Positions 18,972 to 28,234 are shown, counted from the first letter of the stretch. The stretch is 64,000 bases of DNA from Pukyongia sp963768085 (GCA_963768085.1 CAVYGO010000005.1:248001-312000), one strand, 5' to 3'. A program made the numbers and translations. Notes: a model not told the origin generated them from the sequence alone.

Positions 18972-19003
18972 AAAGCCTTCACAACTTGTGAGGGCTTTTT
19001 TTG
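18972..19003 (+). terminator. Rho-independent terminator
   Basis: AAAGCCTTCACAA pairs over up to 13 positions with TTGTGAGGGCTTT (one G-T pair), followed by a run of T. It ends the Nif3/zinc-ribbon transcript before msrA. Confidence 0.9.
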
Positions 19004-19033
19004 TTACTTTTCGGAAGTAAAAAGAAAGAAGCT

Positions 19034-19717
19034 ATGAAAAGATTAACCACAATATTCATCACCGCCGTCTTGTTCAGTCTGCAAGGCGCTTGTCAATCTT
19101 CCAATGAAGAAAACAAAAAAGCTGAATCCGAGGCCCAGGCGAATCTTACTCCTGTAGAAGCGCCTGCCCAAAATGGATTGGAACGGGCTTATTTTGCCAG
19201 TGGTTGTTTCTGGTGTGTAGAAGCCGTTTATGAAAGTGTAAAGGGCGTTAAAGAGTCTATCTCGGGTTACAGTGGCGGACATACGGAAAATCCTACTTAC
19301 GAATCCAGCAACACAGGAAGGACCGGTCATGCAGAAGCTGTTGAGATCATCTATGATCCGGAAGTAGTGCCGTTTGCCACCTTGGTGGATGTGTACTTCG
19401 GATCACAAAATGTCACCCAGGTGAATGGCCAGGGACCCGACAGGGGTTCACAATACCGTTCTATTATTTTCTATCAGAACGACGAACAAAAAAAGATCAT
19501 AGAAGAAAAAGTGGCCGAACAGGAAAAGGTCTATGGCGAAGGTAAGGTAGCGGCCCAGATTCTGCCTTTCCAGAAATTCTGGGAAGGAGAAGCCTATCAC
19601 CAGGATTACGAAAAATTACATCCAAACAATCCTTATATCCGGAATGTATCCATTCCCCGTCTGAAAAGTTTCCAGAAGAAATTCACTCATTTACTGAAGG
19701 AGAACAAGGGACATTAA
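19034..19717 (+). CDS. msrA: Peptide-methionine (S)-S-oxide reductase, lipoprotein form
   Basis: The ATG at 19034 gives a 227-aa protein with a lipoprotein signal (hydrophobic stretch then LQGAC), so the enzyme is exported and lipid-anchored, unlike cytoplasmic MsrA. The catalytic motif is ASGCFWCVEAVYE, whose first Cys attacks the sulfoxide; SGYSGG, GHAEAVEI, FGSQNVTQVNGQGPDRGSQYRS (read as the conserved substrate/Asp region) and AYHQDYEKLHPNN complete the family pattern. It repairs oxidised methionine in envelope proteins. The linker after the Cys is Glu/Ala-rich. It lies alone between a terminator and a convergent methyltransferase gene. Confidence 0.93.
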   Translation: MKRLTTIFITAVLFSLQGACQSSNEENKKAESEAQANLTPVEAPAQNGLERAYFASGCFWCVEAVYESVKGVKESISGYSGGHTENPTYESSNTGRTGHAEAVEIIYDPEVVPFATLVDVYFGSQNVTQVNGQGPDRGSQYRSIIFYQNDEQKKIIEEKVAEQEKVYGEGKVAAQILPFQKFWEGEAYHQDYEKLHPNNPYIRNVSIPRLKSFQKKFTHLLKENKGH

Positions 19718-19729
19718 GAAATACCACGA

Positions 19730-20536
19730 TCACAGGGTCTGGTATGAAGCCATCATTTCATACACCAACGGATACAATTTATCCTTTCGCACGTACATGT
19801 CCTTTTCTGTTTTTTCTAGATCCGGAAAGATATCATAAGGAGATTCTTCATGCTCATGGAGGTAATCAATTCGGAGCCCGGCTTCGGTTAGTGCCGTAAT
19901 CACTTCGCCCAACCCGTGATTCCATCCATATTCCTTACTTGTAATAGGCGTTTTTCCATCTTCGGCATATGTACCTTCGTACTCTTCATAGATAGCTTCC
20001 TGTTGCTGATACCCATAAACCATTTTTGGAGGGTTCTGCAGATAATCGAACATCCACGCTATAGGATGAAATTCTACCATATAAAAAGTGCCGCCGGACT
20101 TCAGTCTTTCTGAAATCATCTTCGCCCAGGGCTTCAGGTCGGGTAACCAGCCAATAACCCCGTAGCTAGTGAAGATTATATCAAAAGTCTCGGAAATGTG
20201 TTCAGAAACATCCAGAACATTGCAGCAAACGAAGTCAGCATTCAGATCCAACTCTTCATTTAAACTTCTGGCAAGTTTAATTCCTTCTTCGGAAATATCA
20301 ATACCCGTACATTTGGCTCCTCTCCTGGCCCAACTTAAAGTGTCCAGTCCGAAATGACATTGCAAATGCAGCACTGACTTACCTGCCACGTCACCCAGCG
20401 CATTGATTTCATATGATTTCAAGGAGTCAGCTCCTTTTTTGAACGCATCGAGATCATAGAACTCGCTGGCGGCATGCACGGCTACTTTCTTATTCCAGGT
20501 CTCACGGTTGGTATTAAACTCCTTCTGAAAATCCAT
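19730..20536 (-). CDS. Class I SAM-dependent methyltransferase
   Basis: A 268-aa methyltransferase with the Rossmann motifs in order: SVLHLQCHFGLDTLSWARRG (motif I, glycine-poor variant), CTGIDISEEGI (acidic end of strand 2), FVCCNVLDV, and FDIIFTSYGVIGWLPD at motif IV. The C-terminal half (HPIAWMFDYLQNPP, SKEYGWNHGLGEVI, LHEHEESPYD) resembles a family of bacterial small-molecule methyltransferases of unknown substrate. It is monocistronic and convergent with msrA; 94 bases separate its start from the divergent flavin-reductase-like gene. Confidence 0.82.
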   Translation of the reverse strand: MDFQKEFNTNRETWNKKVAVHAASEFYDLDAFKKGADSLKSYEINALGDVAGKSVLHLQCHFGLDTLSWARRGAKCTGIDISEEGIKLARSLNEELDLNADFVCCNVLDVSEHISETFDIIFTSYGVIGWLPDLKPWAKMISERLKSGGTFYMVEFHPIAWMFDYLQNPPKMVYGYQQQEAIYEEYEGTYAEDGKTPITSKEYGWNHGLGEVITALTEAGLRIDYLHEHEESPYDIFPDLEKTEKDMYVRKDKLYPLVYEMMASYQTL

Positions 20537-20630
20537 TGGACTAAATTTCAGCTAAAATAGAAAAAGTTGAATAAGCAATATTTTGTTTAATCTTAACAAT
20601 GTTTTGTTATACATATTTTAATTTTACATC

Positions 20631-21245
20631 ATGAAACATATCACGCATTCGGAAATACTAAAAATGGACAAGATTGAACGCCTCAATCTTATCAATAGCT
20701 GTACTGGCTACAAGTCGGCTAACCTGTTAGGTTCTGTTTCCCCCGACGGGATCACCAATGTGGCTGTTTTCAGCAGCGTAACGCATTTAGGAAGCAATCC
20801 ACCGCTTCTCGGTTTTATACTGCGCCCTACGACCGTCTCCAGGAATACCTTCGACAACATTAGGAAAACAGGTGAGTTTACGGTGAATCACATACATGCT
20901 GGTATGATCGCCGATGCACATCACACCTCTGCTAAATATCCCGGCCATGTTTCGGAATTCGATAAAACAAATCTGAAAGCGCAATTCAGGGAGGGTTTTG
21001 CAGCTCCTTTTGTGCAAGGTGCAAAGATACAATTGGGCTGCAGTTATGTGAACGAATACGCCATCGAAGAAAATGGTTGTTTGCTGATAATAGGTTCGAT
21101 ACGGCATATTTATTTCGAAAATGATCTGCAGTTGGAAGATGGATTCCTTGCACTCGAAAAAGCCGATACAGTAACTGTTAACGGACTGGACGGTTATGCT
21201 CTTCCAAAGCTGATCGACCGATTCGAATACGCCAAACCCGAATAA
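20631..21245 (+). CDS. Flavin reductase-like domain protein
   Basis: A 204-aa protein with the split-barrel FMN-binding flavin reductase-like fold: YKSANLLGSVSPDG, NVAVFSSVTHLGSNPPLLGFI, and RNTFDNIRKTGEFTVNHI, the pattern used to bind FMN and NAD(P)H. It is the first gene of a four-gene unit with a DUF2256 protein, Cry-DASH and an Fe-S photolyase. Photolyases need a reduced flavin, so it may supply reducing power to them or act on another flavin substrate; this is inferred from position only. The next ATG directly follows its stop. Confidence 0.82.
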   Translation: MKHITHSEILKMDKIERLNLINSCTGYKSANLLGSVSPDGITNVAVFSSVTHLGSNPPLLGFILRPTTVSRNTFDNIRKTGEFTVNHIHAGMIADAHHTSAKYPGHVSEFDKTNLKAQFREGFAAPFVQGAKIQLGCSYVNEYAIEENGCLLIIGSIRHIYFENDLQLEDGFLALEKADTVTVNGLDGYALPKLIDRFEYAKPE

Positions 21246-21389
21246 ATGGCGCACATAAAGACATTTCTTCCCGAAAAGCTCTGCCCGGTCTGCCAAAGGC
21301 CGTTCAGCTGGAGAAAGAAGTGGGAAAAGAATTGGGAACACGTAAAATATTGCAGCAAACGCTGCCAGTCTCATAGAAATCGAACATGA
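21246..21389 (+). CDS. DUF2256 zinc-finger-like microprotein
   Basis: A 47-aa reading frame, ATG at 21246 directly after the previous stop and TGA at 21387-21389, overlapping the Cry-DASH ATG (ATGA). It has the DUF2256 signature: LCPVCQRPFSWRKKWEKNW, then KYCSKRCQSHR. The CxxC and CxxxC pairs form a probable treble-clef-like zinc site with basic flanks. DUF2256 genes are repeatedly found beside cryptochrome/photolyase genes; the function is unknown. Short length and complete overlap-type spacing on both sides, plus the clean motif, support it as a real gene. Confidence 0.85.
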   Translation: MAHIKTFLPEKLCPVCQRPFSWRKKWEKNWEHVKYCSKRCQSHRNRT

Positions 21390-22675
21390 AAAATAGCCTG
21401 GTATGGTTCCGTATCGACCTGAGAGTTTTGGATAATACTGTCCTTACCGATGCCTGTTCCGGCGCCGATAAAGTGATCGCTGTTTATTGTTTCGATCCCA
21501 GGCAATACACTACCGGCGATTTCGGCTTCGTGAAGACCGGTAAATTCAGGACGAAATTTCTTATCGAAACTGTTGCCGATCTAAAATATAAACTTTCCCA
21601 ACTCAATATTCCTTTATTCATAAGTCTGAAACGTCCCGAAGATTATATCCCGGGGCTTATCGAAACACACGATATCAACCAGCTTCACTTTCAAGAAGAA
21701 TGGACGCGAGACGAATTAAAAGTGGAAAATAATGTTCGAATGGCTATTAAGGAAAAGATGGAAGTATATAGTCAGTACGACCAATTCTTGTTTCATCCGG
21801 ATGACATTCCATTCGATCATCCGCAGCAAATTCCTATGGTTTTTACAACTTTTCGAAAGAAACTGGAAAAATATGCTTCGGTGAGAGAACCTCTTCCCCT
21901 CCCTTCTCCCCTTACGAAGACTAATTTCGTTGTTAATGAAACCGAATTGCCCGCATTAACTCATCTGGGGCATACTGATTTCGAAGCGGATCCTCGCTCG
22001 GCCATGCCTTTCCCAGGTGGGGAGTCGGCTGTCTGGCAGCGAATTCAGCAATATTTCTTTGAATATGAACATCTGAAAAAATATAAACAAACGCGTAATG
22101 GCCTGGTGGGAACCGAATACAGCTCGAAATTCTCCCCCTGGCTGGCCAATGGCAGCATTTCAGCCCGCAGTATCTATGAACAGGTTTTGAAATTTGAAGA
22201 ACAGTTACATAAAAATTCAAGTACCTACTGGATGATCTTCGAACTTATCTGGCGGGATTTCTTTAAATATATTTCGTTAAAACATGGAGATTCGATCTTT
22301 CACCTTGGAGGTATTCTGAAGAAAAAGTACAACTGGCAATCGGATGCCGTGGTATTACGGTCATGGATAGAAGGTGAGACCAAGTATGATTTTGTCAATG
22401 CCAATATGAAGGAACTCGCAGTAACGGGATGGATGAGTAACAGGGGAAGGCAAAATGTGGCCAGCTTTTGGGCTAAGGAAATGGAACAGGATTGGAGAAT
22501 TGGCGCAGGTTATTTTGAAAGTTTGCTCATTGATTACGATGTTCACAGCAACTGGGGCAACTGGATGTACAACGCCGGTGTAGGAAATGATCCCAGGGAC
22601 CGTAGATTTAATATTGAGCGACAGGCAGAGATGTACGACGGAGATCACCAATTCAGAAATCTTTGGAAAATATGA
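21386..22675 (+). CDS. DASH-family cryptochrome
   Basis: A 429-aa member of the photolyase/cryptochrome superfamily. The N-terminal alpha/beta antenna domain begins SLVWFRIDLRVLDNTVL; the FAD-binding helical domain shows WLANGSISARSIYEQV, FELIWRDFFKYIS, MKELAVTGWMSNRGRQNVASF and the DYDVHSNWGNWMYNAGVGNDPRD stretch, which are typical of Cry-DASH. These bind FAD and usually MTHF and repair cyclobutane pyrimidine dimers in single-stranded or looped DNA under blue light; some have signalling roles. The gene overlaps the DUF2256 stop in front and the Fe-S photolyase start behind (ATGA), so all are coupled. Confidence 0.93.
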   Translation: MKNSLVWFRIDLRVLDNTVLTDACSGADKVIAVYCFDPRQYTTGDFGFVKTGKFRTKFLIETVADLKYKLSQLNIPLFISLKRPEDYIPGLIETHDINQLHFQEEWTRDELKVENNVRMAIKEKMEVYSQYDQFLFHPDDIPFDHPQQIPMVFTTFRKKLEKYASVREPLPLPSPLTKTNFVVNETELPALTHLGHTDFEADPRSAMPFPGGESAVWQRIQQYFFEYEHLKKYKQTRNGLVGTEYSSKFSPWLANGSISARSIYEQVLKFEEQLHKNSSTYWMIFELIWRDFFKYISLKHGDSIFHLGGILKKKYNWQSDAVVLRSWIEGETKYDFVNANMKELAVTGWMSNRGRQNVASFWAKEMEQDWRIGAGYFESLLIDYDVHSNWGNWMYNAGVGNDPRDRRFNIERQAEMYDGDHQFRNLWKI

Positions 22676-24207
22676 AGACACTACGCTTAATCCTCGGAGA
22701 CCAGCTTAATCACAAGCATTCCTGGTATGACAGTACCGATGAAGACATCGTCTATTTCATCGCTGAAATGCGACAGGAAACGGATTATGTTAAGCATCAC
22801 ATCCAAAAGGTGGTCGCATTTTTCGAGAGCATGGAAAACTTTGCTGAATGGCTCCGCGAGCACGGTCATCAAGTAATACACTATACCCTGAATTCTGAAG
22901 ACAATAAACAGGATCTTCAGAAAAACCTTTCCTTGCTAATAGAAACCCTCGAATTCGAGAAATTGGAGTATCAGCTTCCAGACGAATACCGCCTGGACAG
23001 GCAACTCAAAGAATTTTGTGCATCCCTGAATATACCTTCGGAAAGCTATGACACCGAACACTTTTTAAGCTCGAGGGAAGATGTCTCCATATTTTTCGAA
23101 GGTAAAAAAGAGATGACCCTGGAATATTTCTATCGCGACATGCGGAAGAAATACGATATACTCATGGTCAACGAAAAAGATCCGGAAGGTGGTACATGGA
23201 ACTTCGATGCAAGTAATCGTAAAAAATGGAAAGGTTCGCCCGAGATCCCTCGCGAACGTGGTTTTAGAAAAGATGTTTCAAAAACCCTGGAAAGAATACA
23301 AAAAACCGGGGTTGAAACGATGGGGAATATTGAGCCCTCCTCATTTAACTGGCCTACCTCACGGGAAGATTGTCTTTCAGTACTCAAGTACTTTTGTAAG
23401 AATTTGATTGTCCATTTCGGAGATTATCAGGACGCTATGCACACCGATGAGATCTATTTGTTCCATTCACGTCTTAGCTTCGCCATGAACAGCAAAATGC
23501 TGCATCCTTTGGAAGTTATTCAATCTGTTATTGATCACTGGAGAGAACGGAATGAGGATATACATATTTCCCAAGTGGAAGGATTTGTACGTCAAATCCT
23601 AGGTTGGCGGGAATTCATGCGTGGTATATACTGGAAGGAAATGCCTGAATATTCAAAACTCAATAAATTAAAAAACAAGAACCCTCTTCCGGAATTCTTC
23701 TGGACGGCGAACACCAAAATGAATTGTTTGCACCACGCTATTAAACAAAGCCTCGACCATTCTTATGCCCACCATATTCAGCGCTTGATGATTACCGGAA
23801 ATTTTGCATTGCTCACCCAGTGTCATCCCGACGAGGTGGACGCCTGGTACCTGGGAATCTATATAGATGCCATTGAGTGGGTTGAAATCACAAATACCAG
23901 GGGAATGTCCCAATTTGCAGATGGGGGAATAGTTGCCACAAAACCCTATGTTTCAAGTGGTAATTATATCAATAAGCAAAGTAATTATTGCAGCAATTGC
24001 CATTATAATGTTAAAGATAAAGTAGGAGAAAAGGCTTGTCCATTCAATAGCCTCTACTGGAACTTCCTGGATGATAAAAAAGAAGATTTTAAGGATAACC
24101 AGCGCATGGGTATGATGATGAATCTACTTCAGAAGAAAAGTCCAGAGGAACTCTCAGCTCTTAAGGAACGAGCCGCTAACATCATTAAGAATCCGGATAA
24201 TTTTTAA
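22672..24207 (+). CDS. Fe-S bacterial cryptochrome/(6-4) photolyase (FeS-BCP, PhrB type)
   Basis: From the ATG at 22672 this is a 511-aa protein of the PhrB/CryB lineage. The N-terminus (LRLILGDQLN) is the DUF-type antenna domain of this group, and the C-terminal domain carries four cysteines at 352, 440, 443 and 456. Their spacing (88, 3, 13) equals that of the [4Fe-4S] ligands known in Agrobacterium PhrB. Other landmarks are QILGWREFMRGIYW, MITGNFALL and ADGGIVATKPYVSSGNYI. Characterised relatives bind FAD, a lumazine antenna and the cluster, and repair (6-4) photoproducts. It closes the photoreactivation operon and converges with a GNAT-like gene, overlapping by 4 bases. Confidence 0.93.
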   Translation: MKTLRLILGDQLNHKHSWYDSTDEDIVYFIAEMRQETDYVKHHIQKVVAFFESMENFAEWLREHGHQVIHYTLNSEDNKQDLQKNLSLLIETLEFEKLEYQLPDEYRLDRQLKEFCASLNIPSESYDTEHFLSSREDVSIFFEGKKEMTLEYFYRDMRKKYDILMVNEKDPEGGTWNFDASNRKKWKGSPEIPRERGFRKDVSKTLERIQKTGVETMGNIEPSSFNWPTSREDCLSVLKYFCKNLIVHFGDYQDAMHTDEIYLFHSRLSFAMNSKMLHPLEVIQSVIDHWRERNEDIHISQVEGFVRQILGWREFMRGIYWKEMPEYSKLNKLKNKNPLPEFFWTANTKMNCLHHAIKQSLDHSYAHHIQRLMITGNFALLTQCHPDEVDAWYLGIYIDAIEWVEITNTRGMSQFADGGIVATKPYVSSGNYINKQSNYCSNCHYNVKDKVGEKACPFNSLYWNFLDDKKEDFKDNQRMGMMMNLLQKKSPEELSALKERAANIIKNPDNF

Positions 24208-24497
24208 CCTACGCTATACCCTTCCGCGACCATAGGGACCCATTCTCTGTTCTCTTTTATATAGGCAGCCACAAATGGACATAATGGAGCAATCCTGGCA
24301 CCCTCCTCCTTTAATCCATTGAGCACTTCTTTTACAATGGCCTTACCTACTCCATTCCCTTCCAGCTGAACCGGAACCTCGGTATGTGTAAGATATATCG
24401 CATTTTTAGCTTTGATATATTCTATAAAAGCAGTATAACCGTTTACCTCGGTTTCATAGCGTCTTCTTTCGAGGTTTTTAGTAATGTCAACTTTCAT
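24204..24497 (-). CDS. Small GNAT-like N-acetyltransferase (YjdJ type)
   Basis: A 97-aa protein of the short GNAT group related to YjdJ. It has FIEYIKAKNAIYLTHTEVPVQLEGNGVGKAIVKEVL, where QLEGNGVGKAI is the acetyl-CoA pyrophosphate-binding motif, and LCPFVAAYIKENREW, the typical ending. The substrate is unknown. It is 2 bases downstream of the CDGSH protein gene; these two families often sit together, so they probably share a promoter and perhaps a stress-linked role. Length is normal for the group. Confidence 0.85.
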   Translation of the reverse strand: MKVDITKNLERRRYETEVNGYTAFIEYIKAKNAIYLTHTEVPVQLEGNGVGKAIVKEVLNGLKEEGARIAPLCPFVAAYIKENREWVPMVAEGYSVG

Positions 24498-24499
24498 CC

Positions 24500-24916
24500 C
24501 TAAGTTTTATGAGAGCCATCACAAAACGGGGTATTCCCGGTTTTACCACACCTGCAAAAAGCAGTATTGCGTGTTTTAGATTCTTTCGATCCATCCGCAT
24601 GGGTGATCTCGATCGTACCTTTCACCATTAATGGCCCATTTTCAAGCACTTCAACTTTAGTTTCATTCATAACATCTTGATTTTCTTCAACCGCAGGTCC
24701 ATCCTTATTCATATAATAGGACAATGCACGACTAGGACATCTATTGATCGTTTGTTTTAAATCGCCGGTACTGCCATTTTCAGCTTTAATCCATGGTTTC
24801 TCATCCGGATTAAAAACTCCTGGCAGTCCTTTTACACATTCCTTAGAATGAAAACATAGTTTGGGTTTCCAAACAATAGTAAGTTCACCGTTGGTATATT
24901 TTTTTTGTATATCCAT
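24500..24916 (-). CDS. Two-domain Fe-S protein: Fer4_19-type domain plus CDGSH zinc finger-like domain
   Basis: A 138-aa protein with two predicted iron-sulfur modules. Residues about 8-70 match the divergent ferredoxin-like 4Fe-4S mono-cluster domain (LCFHSKECVKG, INRCPSRALSYY). The C-terminus has the CDGSH motif CRCGKTGNTPFCDGSH, whose three Cys and one His bind a labile [2Fe-2S] cluster as in mitoNEET. Such proteins are redox- or cluster-transfer candidates; no specific partner is known. The gene precedes the GNAT-like gene by 2 bases and diverges from the lipoprotein gene to its right. Confidence 0.9.
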   Translation of the reverse strand: MDIQKKYTNGELTIVWKPKLCFHSKECVKGLPGVFNPDEKPWIKAENGSTGDLKQTINRCPSRALSYYMNKDGPAVEENQDVMNETKVEVLENGPLMVKGTIEITHADGSKESKTRNTAFCRCGKTGNTPFCDGSHKT

Positions 24917-24981
24917 AATCTAAAAATACAAAAATTATGAGACGAATTATAGTTTCTGTATTTTTACTGAAACAAACCGCT

Positions 24982-25665
24982 ATGAAATTTATATTTTCCC
25001 TTTTTCTTACTTTTCTAATTTTCTTTTCGTGTAATGAAAAAACAGAGAAAAAAGTCGACCCGGATTCTTCGAAATCTGATGTGAAACTCACCACAGCTGA
25101 ATTAATTGCAAAGCAATACGGGATTGATAAGTGGAGTTCTGTCTCTGAACTTACATTTACCTTTAATGTAGATCGTGGTGAACGTCATTTTGAGCGAAGT
25201 TTCATATGGAGCCCAAAAACCAACGACGTTGTTTATATGGATGCTGCCGATACAATTTCGTATAATCGGAACAACGTTATGGATAGTCTGCAGGTTCAGG
25301 CGGATAAGCGTTTTATAAATGACTCATTCTGGTTGCTATCACCCTTTAAACTTGTTTGGGACGAAGGTGTAACGATCTCCGAAGAAAAAAATGTGATCGC
25401 CCCAATTTCTGGCGATACTTTAAATAAAATTACCATCCATTATGCGGGTGATGGTGGTTACACCCCAGGAGATGCATACGACTTTTATACATCCGATGAT
25501 CATTTGATAATGGAATGGGGATATCGTGGCGGCAATGCAGAAAAGGCGTCAACATCTACTTCCTGGACGAAGTTGGAATCCTTCAACGGACTAAAACTGA
25601 ATACCGTTCATCAGGACAGTATCGGTAATTTCAAGTTATACTTCACCGACATCTCAGTTAAATAG
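24982..25665 (+). CDS. Lipoprotein of unknown function (DUF6503-like)
   Basis: The ATG at 24982 gives 227 aa with a lipoprotein signal peptide: a Phe/Leu-rich stretch followed by FFSCNE, so the mature protein starts at the Cys. The rest is beta-rich, with SELTFTFNVDRGERHFERSF, DAADTISYNRN and INDSFWLLSPFKLVWDEGV, reminiscent of LolA-like or DUF6503 lipoproteins of flavobacteria; I give that family tentatively. No catalytic motif is visible. Likely placed in the periplasmic face of a membrane. It is followed after 6 bases by a small membrane-anchored protein. Confidence 0.7.
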   Translation: MKFIFSLFLTFLIFFSCNEKTEKKVDPDSSKSDVKLTTAELIAKQYGIDKWSSVSELTFTFNVDRGERHFERSFIWSPKTNDVVYMDAADTISYNRNNVMDSLQVQADKRFINDSFWLLSPFKLVWDEGVTISEEKNVIAPISGDTLNKITIHYAGDGGYTPGDAYDFYTSDDHLIMEWGYRGGNAEKASTSTSWTKLESFNGLKLNTVHQDSIGNFKLYFTDISVK

Positions 25666-25671
25666 CAATAT

Positions 25672-26010
25672 ATGGAAACAGCATTATTTGCACTGGCCGG
25701 AACAGTAATAGGAGGATTTATCACTTACCTACTCCAGCACCAGCGTTACAAACACGAATTGAGAATAATGCGGGAAGAATTTAAAACCGAGTATATGGCT
25801 GAATCCACTGCAAAACATTTCTTAAATCATAAATCGTTTACAGATCGTTCTTTCGACACCTTAAAAAAGAATTTAGGTGGTTTTGAAGATAATGAACTAA
25901 GAAAGATCCTGGTACGGGCAGGGGCTGTTCGAACTTATAGGGAGGACGGAAGTGAATGGTGGCGGCTGTTAACTCGAATGGACGAATTTATTAACAATAA
26001 ACAGCGTTAG
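25672..26010 (+). CDS. Small membrane-anchored protein of unknown function
   Basis: A 112-aa protein not recognised. The first 20 residues form a membrane helix (ALFALAGTVIGGFITYLL), then a charged helical segment (about 22-55) and a C-terminal part (about 65-110) with NELRKILVRAGAVRTYREDGSEWWRLL that looks like a small winged-helix-like fold; that resemblance is only by pattern. Six bases separate it from the upstream lipoprotein, so the pair is probably cotranscribed. Its stop is directly adjacent to the end of the convergent haloperoxidase-like gene. Confidence 0.6.
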   Translation: METALFALAGTVIGGFITYLLQHQRYKHELRIMREEFKTEYMAESTAKHFLNHKSFTDRSFDTLKKNLGGFEDNELRKILVRAGAVRTYREDGSEWWRLLTRMDEFINNKQR

Positions 26011-28171
26011 TTATTTCTTGACCATTCGTTCTATGAACAGGCGGTCCTCACTACTTTCCAAAGTAACAAAATACAAGCCGTTCATTAGCTCTGAAACATC
26101 TAGATTGCATCGGTCGAACTCGTCGAATTCGGCGACCGAAGAATACACTTTTCTCCCCAGGGTATCGTAAATACAAAGTTGAAGATCGTCTTTTGTTTGA
26201 TAAGCGACCGTTAATCCGCCGTCCGTCGGATTGGGATATATACGTCCTCGTTCCACGATCGAGCCATAAAAATACTGCTCGGCAAAATTGAACGCATTCA
26301 CTCCTACCCGGGCACCAATGATCCTTCCCGGTATATCATCACATGGCGGATGTATCCCTCCCCAGATTCTAGACAAACTGGTCTGATCGCTGGCATCACG
26401 ATAGGTTGCCCATTGCAATTGAAAAGGAACACTGGGACCCTTTTCGAATTTTAAGAAATCATCCTTCGGAATATCGAAGACTCCCATTCCACCGGGAAAA
26501 TATTCGTCTCCGGTTAACAAGGTAAGGACCTCCGCTGCGGCTCTTGAAAAAGTTGAATGCCCTGAAACATAACCTGCAAACGGCGGCGTGACAAATGAAG
26601 GTCGCTGATACGGGAACCATTCTTCTGCCAGGATCCATCCTACCCCGGCTTCATCTTCATTCGGATTCACAATAAAATCAGGCCCCCGCCATGTAAAGAG
26701 TTTTATCTTTCCTGCATTTTCATTGAATGCTCCCGCTAAGGGATCACCTTCTTTTACAACCTCAATATAATCCTGGATCAAGGGTATCCCATGGGGGTTA
26801 TAACTCGGCTCATTCAAATCGCTTGACTGACCCTGGTCGGCCATATATCGTATAGCGCTTATGGGTCTGATGTAGTCGTAATATCCTTTGATACCCCAGG
26901 CACTGATAGCAGCATCATGCATAGTACCGCCCAGAATAAAGTACGATTTTACATCCCATTCCAGGTTGCTCAGTGGCCTTCCTTTTCCTCTAAATTTCTT
27001 TATCAATTGGGGGCGGTCATTTACATAGTTCAATATGGTAAACCAATGACCCGGCGGAGTTTCACTGTCGGGCCCATCGGCCCAAAATTCCGCTAATACC
27101 CGTGCATAATCGCCCCTGGGCACTATTTGTGGCTCGTATGGCTGTCCCTGTAGACGGATTGATTTCACGTCCCATGGAAGGATCTCCTCCTTCGATAAAA
27201 GTGTAAAATGAATCGTAATCTTCAAAAGTCATTGGATAGGATTCTATAGCGACATTCCCGAGGTTTCTCGGAGAGATATCAATCATTACAGGATCATTCT
27301 TGTCCAAATGAGATGCCCAAACTGAAACCATAGCAAACCCCCATTTATAGGGATCATCCAATCCCAGGCCATCTTGTATGTAGGGTGGATCCAATGGATC
27401 GTGATAAACGAGGTAATCGAATCCCGGTTTGGGATAGATTGTCAATTGATCAGCATTCAAGGAAAAGGGAGTTACCTGTCCCCATTCAGGACTCAGGAAA
27501 GGAGGTTGTCCTCCCGGTATAATATTTCCACTCTGATCCACATAATTCTCAACTTTTAAAGGTTGCCAGTTGTTTGGAAATAAAATATCCGGATTACCTG
27601 TAATATCGGTGTCCAGCGGGTCATTAAGCGGCTCGTAATAGGTGTTTTCATAAGCTCCGATTTCATTTGAACCGTCCTGCAACCCGAATTCTATTAACTG
27701 TTCAGCCAGATAATTACCCAGAGCAGCTGGATTCCCATTCCGGTAATTCGAATTACTGTAATTGGTATTGTAACCGAAAGAATCCATTAAGTCATCGATA
27801 GCGACAAAAATATTATCCTTTCCCGGTGAATTTTCGAAGCGATGTTGCATGAGTCGATACACGGCATAACTTATTGCTTTATGCCTTGCTTTTGAAATAT
27901 CTTCTTCGGTTGAAAATCCATCGAAACTGCAACTGTAGTTGCCCAGGGTATTCCCTAAGAAGAAAGGTTTTGCATTTTCATCGAAAACGGCCCAGATATC
28001 GTACATGGCCACAGAAGAGTGAAACAAGTTTCTTGCATGAACGGTAGGACGTGCAAAATCGTTGCGGATAGCGTTCAGAATTTCTTCATTCCACATACGG
28101 GCGACCGACTGAGGGTACACCGCCAGGCCACCAATAATAAAACCGAGTATGAATAAAATCCTGCGCATCAT
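26011..28171 (-). pseudogene. Secreted vanadium-haloperoxidase/PAP2-like protein with T9SS type A sorting domain (one frameshift)
   Basis: Two overlapping frames join at about 27146-27148, where a CCC run (plus strand) has one base too many; with two C the protein reads on without loss as STGQPYEPQIVPRGDY. The whole is about 720 aa: signal peptide, alpha-helical domain with the haloperoxidase/acid phosphatase blocks (VPFQLQWATYRDASDQTSLSR, PFAGYVSGHSTFSRAAAE, SRIWGGIHPPCDDIPG holding the late Arg/His residues), then a C-terminal T9SS type A domain (YPNPTDGGLTV to the final Lys-Lys). It is therefore exported to the cell surface or medium. Whether it oxidises halides or hydrolyses phosphate is not decidable here. 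Confidence 0.8.
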
Positions 28172-28182
28172 ACAATTTTATA

Positions 28183-28190
28183 CAAATATA
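28183..28190 (-). promoter_or_regulatory. Putative -7 box of the haloperoxidase-like gene
   Basis: Minus-strand TATATTTG matches TAnnTTTG, 11 bases upstream of the start codon at 28171. No TTG at the proper distance. Confidence 0.4.
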
Positions 28191-28234
28191 TTGAACAGAG
28201 GCCACGAAAGGAAAATCAAACGGATTTAAATTCC

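Noticed and set aside
21246..21389. Treating the 141-base gap before Cry-DASH as empty
   Set aside because: It contains a full DUF2256 reading frame with start and stop abutting or overlapping both neighbours, so it was called as a gene.
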